From contig JAPMXV010000062.1 of assembly GCA_026936335.1 (NCBI GenBank), forward strand, positions 186,001 to 250,000: DNA of 64,000 bases. The letters run 5' to 3'. Both the position numbers and the translations under genes were made by a program. The notes beneath the pieces are model-generated. The model was not told the DNA's origin and did not search any database. It saw only the letters and a list, made by a program, of their open reading frames with translations. The first letter of the stretch is position 1. The number at the start of each line of letters is the position of its first letter. Below, piece by piece: positions 55,437 through 64,000 of the stretch. This DNA is from Mantamonas sphyraenae. Its lineage: Eukaryota > CRuMs > Mantamonadidae.

Positions 55437-56449
55437 ATGTCGTCGTCAAAAGCAAGCGCACGTTGGGGCATCTTGCGCGATTTCATTCGAAAGTCGGCCA
55501 AGGATGAGGAAGCACAAGAGTCTGTGTCTGTGCGCAGGCACGATGGCTTTGGTCTGTTTGAGCGCCACAGCGAACCAGACGACGAGGAGCCCGGGTATGA
55601 TCAAGTGAGCTTCAGCAGTGCGTTGTTGGACGACGCGGTGCGAGTACGCGTGAAGCGAGCAAGCTCCGTCTCACTGGCAGATTTTGACTACGGGCGCAAG
55701 GTGGATAACACGGGCAACGTGTGCATCTGGCCGGGCGAGGAGATCCTGGCACACTTCCTCCTTGTCAACGCAGACGTCTACCGGTCCAAGAGGGTACTGG
55801 AGCTGGGTGCCGGCATGGCGGGCATTGCTGGTTTGATGCTTTCAGCCTATGTGGACGTTGATATGGTGATTACGGACGGCAACAGCGTGGCCGTGGAGAG
55901 TAAGTGTCAGGGTTTGCCGCGGCAGAACGCGGCGCGCTGCTGACCCTACAGCGACTGACACCCGGCACTGACGTGGGTATAGACTTGCGTGTGTGTGTAT
56001 CTCAGAACGAGTCGCAGTGGAAGGCGGCTGGAAGTAGTGTCAGCTCGTGTGTGCTGCTTTGGGACCGCAACGAAGCGGTTCCGTTGGCACAACAAGATCT
56101 GGACGACGTTGACACTGGGTCGCAACGCGAGGCCGTGCCGCGCTTCGATTACATTGTGGTGGCAGACTGTCTCTTTTTCAAGGAGTTCCACGCAGACTTG
56201 CTGCATGTGCTGAAGCTGTGCCTGGTGAACTCGAGCGAGGCCCGAGTTCAGATCATTGGCCCAAGACGAGGGACCACCCTCCAGCTGTTTGTGGACACTG
56301 TAACCTCGGACGGGAGCTTCACAGCCACATTGGAAGAGGATTTTGACGAAGAAATCAGTGCGAAACACAGCAGGTTTGTGGAGGATGACCCCAAGTACGA
56401 ACCTGATCTGCATCAACCTGTGTTGCTGACTCTCCAATGGGCTGAATGA
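55437..56449 (+). CDS. CAMKMT: Calmodulin-lysine N-methyltransferase
   Basis: Seven-beta-strand methyltransferase that trimethylates a calmodulin lysine using S-adenosylmethionine. The N-terminal block ARWGILRDFIRKS and VSVRRHDGFGLF matches the family. The SAM-binding region has DNTGNVCIWPGEEILAHF, then VLELGAGMAGIAGLML and ITDGN. The late motif VVADCLFFKEFHADLL and IGPRRGTTLQLF complete the fold. The frame changes between TDGNSVAVE (ending about 55899) and SSCVLLWD. A GTAAGT donor at 55900 and a CGGCAG acceptor at 55925 would define a 26-nt intron with correct phase; a small indel is the alternative. Confidence 0.9.
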
Positions 56450-56525
56450 GTGGAAACAATGAACATCAACGACACAGACACAAACGATGAATTCAAACCC
56501 CAAAGAACTGCATTGTGGCGCCACT

Positions 56526-58377
56526 TTACGTTCGCAGGATGAGAAACTGCGACTGGGCGTTCTCCTTAACAACGACCGTGCGGATGAGGTCGAGCAGCTC
56601 TGCACGATGCTTAGCAAGCCATTTCTTCTTGAGTCCAAACTCCTTGCCGATGGCAGTTGTGAGATCTCGGGGAAGCATGCGGCCGCCGCTCTTGCGCATG
56701 ACCCAACGGATGTCGTCGGCTGTGGGCATGACGCCCTTTTTGCGTGGTCCGTCAACCTTGCGTCGCTTCTTGCGTTGCCTGGCCAATTCGTCGTCTTCGT
56801 CGACCAGAGCATCGTCGTCGCCGCTGTCAACGCCGCTCTGATCGTCGTCTTGCTTGCGTTTGCGCGAGCCTGCACTTGCCCCTGTGAGCATGACCTCGTG
56901 CATGGTGTGCGTGTGCTGTGTGTCTTTTCCCCGAGTGTCCACGTTGAGGTCGCCTGATGCATCGCCGTGGACATTGTCTGTGAGCTTGCGAGCATTCTTC
57001 ACCATCTTGCGCATCCTGCGTTGTTCCTCGTCCATATCGTTTTCGTTGGCCTCGTCCATGACATCGCGTAAAGTATCGGGTACGTTGAAGCCTTCCCCGT
57101 CCTCGTCGTCATCGTCGTCATTGTCATTGTACGGGCTGTCGCGAAGGAATTTGTTATCTTCGGGCTCGTCATCGGAAAGCTGTTCAAACTCCAGGGCGTC
57201 CATGTCACCAAACGTGTCTTGGTTGTCCTCTTCGGGCTTTGCGTCGACGTCGTCGTCATCATAGTCCCACTGGTAGACCACGTTGACCTCCTTCTTGGAC
57301 GACCCCATGCGCGTTGCACTCTCTCGTTCCACCTCCTGCATGAGGGTAAGAGATCGATTGATCTCTTCGTTGACGTCGTCTTCTTCAAGGATGTCTCGCT
57401 CACGCTTCGGACTGGAGCCTTGGACAGGCATGGCCGAGACGGCGACCCCCGTACGTCGTCCATAGGCATCGAGAACATTGCCCCTGCCGTCTGTGACGAC
57501 GCCTTCATCTTGCTCTTTCTTCTCATTGGCGGAGCGCACGGCAGAGGGCTGTCGCATACCCTTGTCGCTCTTCTGCATCTCGTTGATGAGCCGCTCGGCT
57601 TCGTCTGTGTCGATGGCTGTGTACTCGCGCATGCGGTGCACATCGTACCAGTCTGTGATGGGTCGTGCCTGAAAGGTGGTCTGGTCTTCGCTCATGGCAA
57701 TGACCATGTACGCGTCGGGCTGGCCTCCTGTGAACCGTGTGGTGTACCTGTTCCGGCTCTGGTCGTCCTCAATGATCCACGGCTCGCGCTTGATGTCGGT
57801 GATGCTGTAGCCCGATTTCGAAATGCGCTTACGCAACTCAAGCTTGCGCTTGGGATCTGTGGTTTCCTCCAGCTCCTTCTCCCACCGGGCCCGGTTTGTC
57901 TCGAGCAGATCGCGGTTGGACTGCACAGCACGTCCCGAGCGGCCATTGGGACGCAGATGCCATTCTGTGTCAGCATAGAACCACACGGTTGGGACAGTGT
58001 TGCAATGTTGAGGAGTGTGGCGATGGGCACTGCGCTGTGGTATGTCCGTGGCAGGCATGGTGGACGCGAGAAACAACGAGAGGGGAGGACCGGGCGCGGA
58101 GAGCGAACGAAGGACGGAAACGTACAAGGTTGATGCTCTTTTTGTAGCAGTGGACCGGCTGAGGCATGCGTGCAAAGGAGATGTCGTCCTTGGCAGAGGC
58201 GGTCGGAAAGCGAAGGACATAGTAATGGTCTCGGACGGTGATTTCAGTGTTGCCGATGAACTTTGTGTCCACGCGGCCACCCATGATCAGAGGATACTCC
58301 TTGGTGGTTGTTTCTGCTTGACGACTACTGCTCGGGTTGCTTCCGAATCCCTGGGACGATGGATTCGACGAGGACAT
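56526..58377 (-). CDS. GTF2F1: Transcription initiation factor TFIIF alpha subunit (RAP74)
   Basis: 586-aa subunit of TFIIF, which brings RNA polymerase II to the promoter. Exons 58126-58377 and 56526-58034 (91-nt phase-0 intron). The N-terminal dimerisation domain has WHLRPNGRSGRAV, EPWIIEDD and ITDWYDVHRMREYTAI, matching the order of RAP74. A long acidic, Lys-poor middle (EEDDVNEE, DDDDDEDGEGF) follows, then a basic stretch RKKRRKVDGPRKKG. The C-terminus is the winged-helix domain (TADDIRWVMRKSGGRML to LLDLIRTVVVKEN) that in the family binds the FCP1 phosphatase. Start is 53 bp from the divergent gene at 58431. Confidence 0.87.
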
Positions 58378-58430
58378 GGTGTGTCGCGTTGGTTCGGCCA
58401 ACGCTTCTTGCAGACGGGCCTTTTTCGAAC

Positions 58431-61400
58431 ATGACAAAAGGGCATTCTGTGCAAACACTTGCAGGGGTCTTGTTAATCGCTGCTGTGTGCATGGTGCATG
58501 CATACAGTAACTTTCCGGGCCTGATTCCGAGTGAGTTGGCAGCTCCGTTTTGTCAATCACGGGGACCGGAGCACTGACACGCTCGTGTGAATTTGATCAC
58601 TCCATCGTCACGTTCGGACGCACAATAGACGGCAACAACGTGCCGGGGTGTGCCGCAATCGGACACACAAACTGTAATGGTGGCGGAACGCGCACTTCGT
58701 TTGGGAACGCGTTTCTAGCTGCTGGCACCACTTGGAGCGTTAGCATGTGCGAAGGCGATGCAGACGGTGACGGAAAGAGCAACGGCGATGAGTTGGGCGA
58801 CGGTTGCTGCCTTGGGGTACGTTTCGGAGAGAAGATCGCAAAGGCGCGAATTTCCCCGGCTCGGACATTAACGCCTCTGCTGGACGACACACACACAGGT
58901 GGGCAACGAGCAATTTACAACGGACATCACCCATCCGGGTCTCGGCGGGTCGACAACATCCCGAGACTCGTGCGTGCTGGCAGGTACGTAGGGTCGTTAT
59001 CGAGCAGGGAAACGGGCGGCGATTTGTCACTGACACACAAAATCCTGTGGGCGTGCACAGCGCCGGCCACACCGGGAGCGCTGACCTTTTCGAGTGTGAC
59101 GGACACGTCGATGACGGTTTCGTGGACATATGGAGCCACACAGTGTGCTTGTGGATGGGTGCTGGTGAGTGTGTGGGCGCGCGCGAGAGGGAAGGAGCCA
59201 AGCACGTCGAGAAACACAAACGGCTCTGACACAGGCCATACGTAAACGCACGATCGACGCAGCAAATGGACGATGGCAACGGAGGTGCATTTACGACGGT
59301 GACGGGAGTGACACGCACCGATCGCAGCAAGACGATCAGCAGCCTGTCGTCAGGGAAAACGTACCAGTTCAAGCTGAAGGCGACAAACCGACATGCTTCT
59401 GACAGCGCCGAGGTGACGGCGTCGCAGGCAACAACTGTGCCGACATCGCCTCCGAACGCACCGGGGAACGCACGTGTGACAGCGACAGGGTTGACTTTTC
59501 TGACGATGGCATGGGATGCGGCGGGAGACAACGGCACACCTGTTCAGCTGTACAACTACGAACTTGCACTGAACGGCCAGCTGTCGTCGCCGCAGGTGAG
59601 CATGAACACGACGGCAGGTGTGCGTGTGGCCAACGTGACTGGTCTGACCAACAACACGGCGTACCAGTTCCGCGTGCGTGCGTACAACACGTGGGGCTTT
59701 GGAGCCTTCAGCACGGTGCTCTCCGTAAACACAAACAACCCGAACGCAGCCGTACCAGACACGCCTGCAACACCCACCGTGTCGTCGCGCACGTCTCGAT
59801 CGGCCGTGCTGACGTGGAGTGCACCGGCAAGCAATGGCGCGTCGATCACATCGTATACGGTGCAGTCGGCAGTCGCGGGAGGCGCGTTTTCGGTTGCCTA
59901 CACGGGTTTGCAGCTGTCCAACAACATCACCGGACTGGCCCGCAACACGCAATACCGATTCCGTGTGCGTGCGACCAACTCGATCGGCGACAGCGCGTTT
60001 TCTGGCGAAGCGACGACGACGACACTTGCTGAAACAGCGAGCGCACCGCAGAACACAGCCGTGTCTGGAATCACACAGACGGGCGCCACTTACACTTGGA
60101 GCAGTCCTAGCGACAACGGCGGATCGCCGGTGACAAGATACGAGGTGGAGCGACGCATGGGCACGGGTGCATGGACACAGGTGCTGAGCACATCGGACAA
60201 CACAACGACGTCTTTCACTGCAAACAACCTGACAGCAAGCACGTCGTACACCATGCGCGTGCGAGCCGTGACATCGGGGGCAGGAAACGGCATGTGGAGC
60301 AGCGAGAGTCAGTTTGAGACGGAGTCTGCGCTGACCCCGACCGTCGGGGCAAACGAGTACAGCACAAGCGCCAAGCTGGCTAACGGGGCCATCACACTGT
60401 CGTGGAAGTTCCTGCAGAGCGATACGGTGATTGAGTTTGCGGTGGTGGCCGAGACGACAGGGTATGCGTGCATTGGGTTTGATCCGGATCCCACCAACGG
60501 CATGAAGAACGTGGACATGTACTTGGGCCGCGTGGACAACGGCGTCACAAGCGTGTTGGACTTGTGGTCGACGGACAAGGTGACGCCGCAGGAGGACACG
60601 GCACAGGGAGGAACGAGCGACGTGCTGGCCAAGGCAGGCTCGCGCAGCGGCAACAAGCTTACGTTCAAGTTCCAGCGCAAGCTGAACACAGGCGACTCGA
60701 AAGACAAGGTGATCAAGAAGGGGCCCATGACACTGGTGTGGGCCATTGGGGCGACACCGTCGAGCACGCCGACGTCATTCTCGAAGCACACCACGCGTGG
60801 CATTGAGGAGGTGAACCTGGCAACAGGAGCCGGCACAGGACCCACAGTGAGCGGTGTCATCGTTGCACACGGTCTGCTGATGTTTGTGGGCTGGCTTGTG
60901 TGTGTGGCAGGTGGAGCCATTCTGGCACGCTTCTTCAAACGCATTGGACACGCGTGGTATGTTCGTCATCGCGCCGTGCAGTCGCTGGGCGTGCTGCTGG
61001 CTGTGGTGGGCTTCTTTGTGGCCGTGCTGGGTGTGGTTGGCACAGGTTCGTCGGCTGTGCACTTTGACGAGCTCCATGGCGTGCTGGGTCTGCTGATTGT
61101 CCTGATGGGCGTGGCACAGCCAATGATTGGAATCTATGCAAACCGCACCTTTGATCCCGAGCGCACAGAGACACCTGTGTGGCCGGACATGGTGCACGCA
61201 GGTGTGGGCTGGTTGGCACTGCTGCTGGCTGTGTTCAACTCGTACACAGGTCTGGTTCTTGCTGGGGTGCCTGCAAGCGATCCAGTGATTGCCATTTTCT
61301 GGGTGTTTATTGCGCTGCTGGTCTGCCTGTGGCTCTTCCTCACCTGGTACAACAAGTCCCATGGCTACGCCATGAATGACAACAAATCGGGAGAGGAGCA

Positions 61401-61497
61401 CGAGATGAAGACCCGGGCACCACCTGAGCGCAAAAGAGAGAGAAACAAAAAACCACTGCGTTCATCCCATCCCATCCCGAATCACACATGCCCCTGA
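58431..61497 (+). CDS. Temptin/FN3/DOMON/cytochrome b561 fusion protein
   Basis: 903-aa membrane protein from five exons: 58431-58530, 58629-58816, 58899-58983, 59061-59164 and 59263-61497; all phases agree. A signal peptide (LAGVLLIAAVCMVHA) leads into a temptin-like Cys domain: NFPGLIPN, NNVPGCAAIGH and the DADGDGKSNGDELGD loop. About four FN3 domains follow (for example YQFKLKATN, YQFRVRAYN, YRFRVRATN). A DOMON domain (ITLSWKFLQSDTVIEFAVVA to LVWAIGATP) and a b561-type core of six membrane helices follow. Four histidines fit the heme pairs: VAHGLLMF, YVRHRAV, DELHGVLG and MVHAGVGW. Likely a surface electron-transfer protein; donor and acceptor unknown. Its last 16 bp overlap the convergent gene. 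Confidence 0.88.
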
Positions 61498-62228
61498 CCC
61501 CGGTGTGCTTCGTCTGAGTCTGAGTCACGTTCGTTGTCTGTGACGCCACTGCGCAGCATGGTGCCAAACGCAGTTGCAACAAAGCCGCCCAAGGCCAAGT
61601 TGCCGTCTGTGGTCCCGTCTAGGCCGAAGCCACCGCTGGACGGATGGTAGTCGATGTGAACACGGTCATGAGGGATGGGTGCCTCGCAGCGGAGTGCGTC
61701 GGTGCGTCTGCGAGAACGGGAGGGCTTGGCAAAGCTGTCGACAACGTTGTTGAAGCCAAAAACGATGCAACACGGCGTGCAGGCGGTGATGCATGCTGCA
61801 ATAAACATAAGCCAGCGAGTGAAGGGTACGGAGTCGGGTTTTGTGTCGACGCGCTCAAGAACATAGTCGGAGGGTCGGTAGAAACACTGGAGGGAGTCGT
61901 TGCGCGAGCGCTGCGTGGTTTTGAAGTAGCATAGAAGCGGATCTGTGTTGCCGCAGGTGTGCACGTTATTCACTATCCTCTGAGTGGAATTGATGGGCTG
62001 GTCACGGCCAAGGGGTCTGTAGGAGTACTCGACGAGGAGTTCCCTGTGGCAACCCTTCATGCCGCACTCGTCGACGTAAATTGCAAAGTTGACGGAGCAT
62101 GTGACGGCTCCCACGCGTTCATTGTTGCTAATAAGCATATACCAGGCTGCCCACGTGGCTGCGCAGCCGACAAGGAGGAAGCCGACGCCCGAGAGGAGAA
62201 ACTCTATCCGCCTGACACGAAGGCCCAT
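61482..62228 (-). CDS. Two-helix membrane protein with Cys-rich loop
   Basis: 248-aa single-exon protein. Two hydrophobic helices (FLLSGVGFLLVGCAATWAAWYML and WLMFIAACITACTPCCIVFGF) flank a loop of about 95 residues with six cysteines (VTCSVNF, ECGMKGCHREL, HTCGNTDPLLCYF and QCFYRPSD) and N-glycosylation sites such as NST and NDS. That suggests a disulfide-bonded luminal or extracellular loop. The tail is Ser/Arg/Asp-rich. The overall plan recalls small DUF3592-like membrane proteins, but I do not claim the family. Start at ATG 62228 (MGLRVRRIEF); upstream non-ATG sequence looks hydrophobic but was not used. Its 3' end overlaps the b561 gene by 16 bp. Confidence 0.68.
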   Translation of the reverse strand: MGLRVRRIEFLLSGVGFLLVGCAATWAAWYMLISNNERVGAVTCSVNFAIYVDECGMKGCHRELLVEYSYRPLGRDQPINSTQRIVNNVHTCGNTDPLLCYFKTTQRSRNDSLQCFYRPSDYVLERVDTKPDSVPFTRWLMFIAACITACTPCCIVFGFNNVVDSFAKPSRSRRRTDALRCEAPIPHDRVHIDYHPSSGGFGLDGTTDGNLALGGFVATAFGTMLRSGVTDNERDSDSDEAHRGQGHV

Positions 62229-62305
62229 GTGCCCGTGGTTGGTTGCCGTGGCCACGTGTGCGCACAGGTGTAGGGCGAAAAGCAAGAGTGATGATTGGGT
62301 GTGCC

Positions 62306-63175
62306 TCACTTGTTGTGCTTGAGGTCGCTGTTGACCCTGTCCATGGCATGCTTGGCAGGCTCGTCGGCCGGGTAGGCGACAATGCGCTCCTTGAGGATGG
62401 CAATGAGCTTGTTGACAAAGCCATAGTTGATGGCCATGAAAAGAAAGAGGGCTGTGTTGAGGGCGATGGAGAGGGCTTGTTCGGCACGACGTGTGATCTG
62501 GGACTGGACCTCGGTGGGCAAGTGCAGGTCAGTGCTCTGGCAATACCCCTGTATGCACAGCTGGGTAACGCCGTTCAGGCGAACAATCTCGACAATGGTG
62601 ATGCCCAGGACGACCGTTTGCACAGCCCACGAGATCTTTGAATACTGTGGGCGGGCAGAAACGCAGCGTGAGTAACGGACGTCAACGGAGCCCTGCACGT
62701 GAAGTGCGTGCACAGGTTGGAGGGACAGAATGAGTGTGTGGGGCACATACAATCTCGAGAAGGAGCTGGTTTCGGCGGCGAGCGCCGATGATGGAGAGAA
62801 AGCCGAGGAGCAGTGGGAAACCCATCCACCAGAAGTTGGTAATAATCATAGCGACGCCACAGAGCTGTGGGGAAGGATGGTCCGGAATTGTAAGCAAGTG
62901 AAAAGGAAGAGTTGGGCGAACGAAAACACTCGCGGTGCATGACCAGGCGACAGAGGCAACGGGAACGTACCATAAAGAGGACAGAAGTGACGTAGATGCG
63001 GAGCACCTGGGGTTTGCAGGCCTTCTCCTCGGCCTGACGACGCTCACGGTACCAGTCAATGTCCACATCGTTGATTTGGTGCAGGGGATCGCTGGGATCG
63101 GGCATGGAGGGCACGATCTGGTTGCGACGCATGACGACTGGAATTTGGGCCACATGGCGCGACCACTCGGCCAGC
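62306..63175 (-). CDS. Multipass membrane protein, 5' end not found
   Basis: Three exons are clear: 62971-63175, 62751-62864 and 62306-62644. The first begins mid-codon (phase 2), so at least one more 5' exon exists upstream, within 63176-63420 or beyond, and I could not place it. The visible protein (219 aa) starts LAEWSRHVAQIPVVMRRNQ, with a soluble acidic stretch DPSDPLHQINDVDIDWYRE. Hydrophobic helices follow: VLRIYVTSVLFM, the segment from LCGVAMIITNFWWMGFPLLL, then ISWAVQTVVLGITIVEIV and LSIALNTALFLFMAINYGF. The last loop has CIQGYCQ. No family recognised. Confidence 0.6.
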
Positions 63176-63332
63176 CTGAAAGAAGACCAGACCACACAGT
63201 CGCATGCTGCGAGGGAGTCGAACACGGAGAGTGACACGCCAGCTTGGCGGGGTGTTGACAAACGCCCGTGTGCTGGTGGCGAGTGGGCGGGAATCGGTGG
63301 TGGTGGTGGACACTGCAAGCCAGGCAGGTCGG

Positions 63333-64000
63333 ATGTTTTCGCGAGTCGCGCGAACCTCGGAGGCCCAGAGAGTCGGAGGCCCTGTGCGGGGCCTGGAACG
63401 CCGCACAGGCGTAGGCATGATGCAGAGGGGGCAGAGGACAGGCCAGGTCGTGCATCGGTGCTACTCTGGCCAGAGTGGCGGCGCGGGAAAGGCTGCGAGC
63501 GTGAGCGAGGGATTGGGTGCGCCGCTGTTCGGTGCAGCCCTAGGCTTTGCCGGCGCATACGCCGTGACCAACTGGACGAGCGACAATGGCCAGGGGCGGA
63601 CAAGCGACGTGCAGGCACGGGTAAGTGATTGAACGCATGCATGGGCGTGTGGCACAGGCGGGCTGTGCGGGCGTGCGTGCGCGAGGGTGGCGGGGAGAAC
63701 GAAATCGGGCCATGTCCGCTCAAACCTTCTTTGCGCCGTTCGGCAAATTGGCGTATACTCGCAGGATGAGAACGAGGAGCAGGAGAACAGCGAACCTACA
63801 CATCCACTGTACTCTGTGTTCTGCGAGTTTGCATCGGTGAACCGCGGAGGCGTGTGGATGATGACGCCCGAGGACTTCATTCAATCGCTGCTGCCCGACG
63901 AAGAGGGCTCGGCCAACGAGATCGACGCAGCCAACTTTATCGCTCTCTTCCGCCTGGCAGACCGCACACACACAGGACTCATCAGCTTCCAGGAGTATTT
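63333..64000 (+). CDS. Mitochondrial EF-hand protein (MICU-like), 3'-truncated
   Basis: Exon 1 63333-63620 and exon 2 63765 to the window end, phase 0. The start gives MFSRVARTSEAQRVGG, and the first about 45 residues are Arg-rich without acids until RCYSG, a good mitochondrial presequence with a cleavage-like site. A hydrophobic, possibly membrane, segment follows (APLFGAALGFAGAYAV). Exon 2 has YSVFCEFASVNRGGVWMMTPEDFIQSLLP and DRTHTGLISFQEY. This pattern is shared by MICU calcium-uptake gatekeepers and by the N-terminal half of aralar-type aspartate/glutamate carriers. The presequence and early helix favour MICU. The calcium loops lie beyond the window. Confidence 0.65.

Overview
This is nuclear DNA of a flagellated, intron-bearing single-celled eukaryote, gene-dense and GC-rich. 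Most genes carry 0-4 short GT-AG introns, mostly about 75-350 nt, and neighbouring genes often lie 30-150 bp apart. The gene set points to a cilium or flagellum: IFT74, CFAP45, a CCDC15-like centriole protein, a BBSome regulator (LZTFL1) and an augmin subunit (HAUS5). It also has animal-like trafficking factors (dysbindin, Rab32-like GTPases, a GRIP golgin, a PX-BAR sorting nexin) and a fungal-type class III adenylate cyclase. I cannot fix the lineage from sequence alone; an opisthokont-side protist (choanoflagellate, apusomonad or chytrid-like) would fit.

Layout. 1-10.7 kb: 3' end of a RhoGAP gene, a Ser-rich protein kinase, IFT74, a duplicated EF-hand gene, a CCDC15 homologue and a small ankyrin gene. 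10.8-24 kb: a near-perfect inverted duplication. Two arms of about 4.04 kb (10781-14818 and 19923-23965) each hold an ankyrin-repeat gene, a HAUS5 gene and a tRNA-Gln(CTG). Between them lies a 5.1-kb spacer with tRNA-Gln(TTG), ACSF3, LZTFL1, HSBP1 and an FAD oxidoreductase. 24-38 kb: eRF1, a giant adenylate cyclase locus, a Lys-rich repeat protein, an FKBP-TPR co-chaperone and the PP2A scaffold subunit. 38-46.6 kb: dysbindin, a TLC-domain protein, PEX13, CFAP45, a multipass membrane protein and a sorting nexin. 46.6-55.4 kb: two tandem Rab32-like GTPases and a GRIP-domain golgin with a 189-bp repeat array. 55.4-64 kb: CAMKMT, TFIIF-alpha, a temptin/FN3/DOMON/cytochrome b561 fusion, two membrane proteins and the 5' part of a mitochondrial EF-hand (MICU-like) gene.

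Several well-conserved genes carry single-base frame breaks, four of them clearly in homopolymers. The assembly probably has residual indels, and several gene models are given across such breaks. The most notable objects are the inverted duplication, the golgin repeat array, first exons that hold little more than the start codon, and very tight head-to-head gene pairs.
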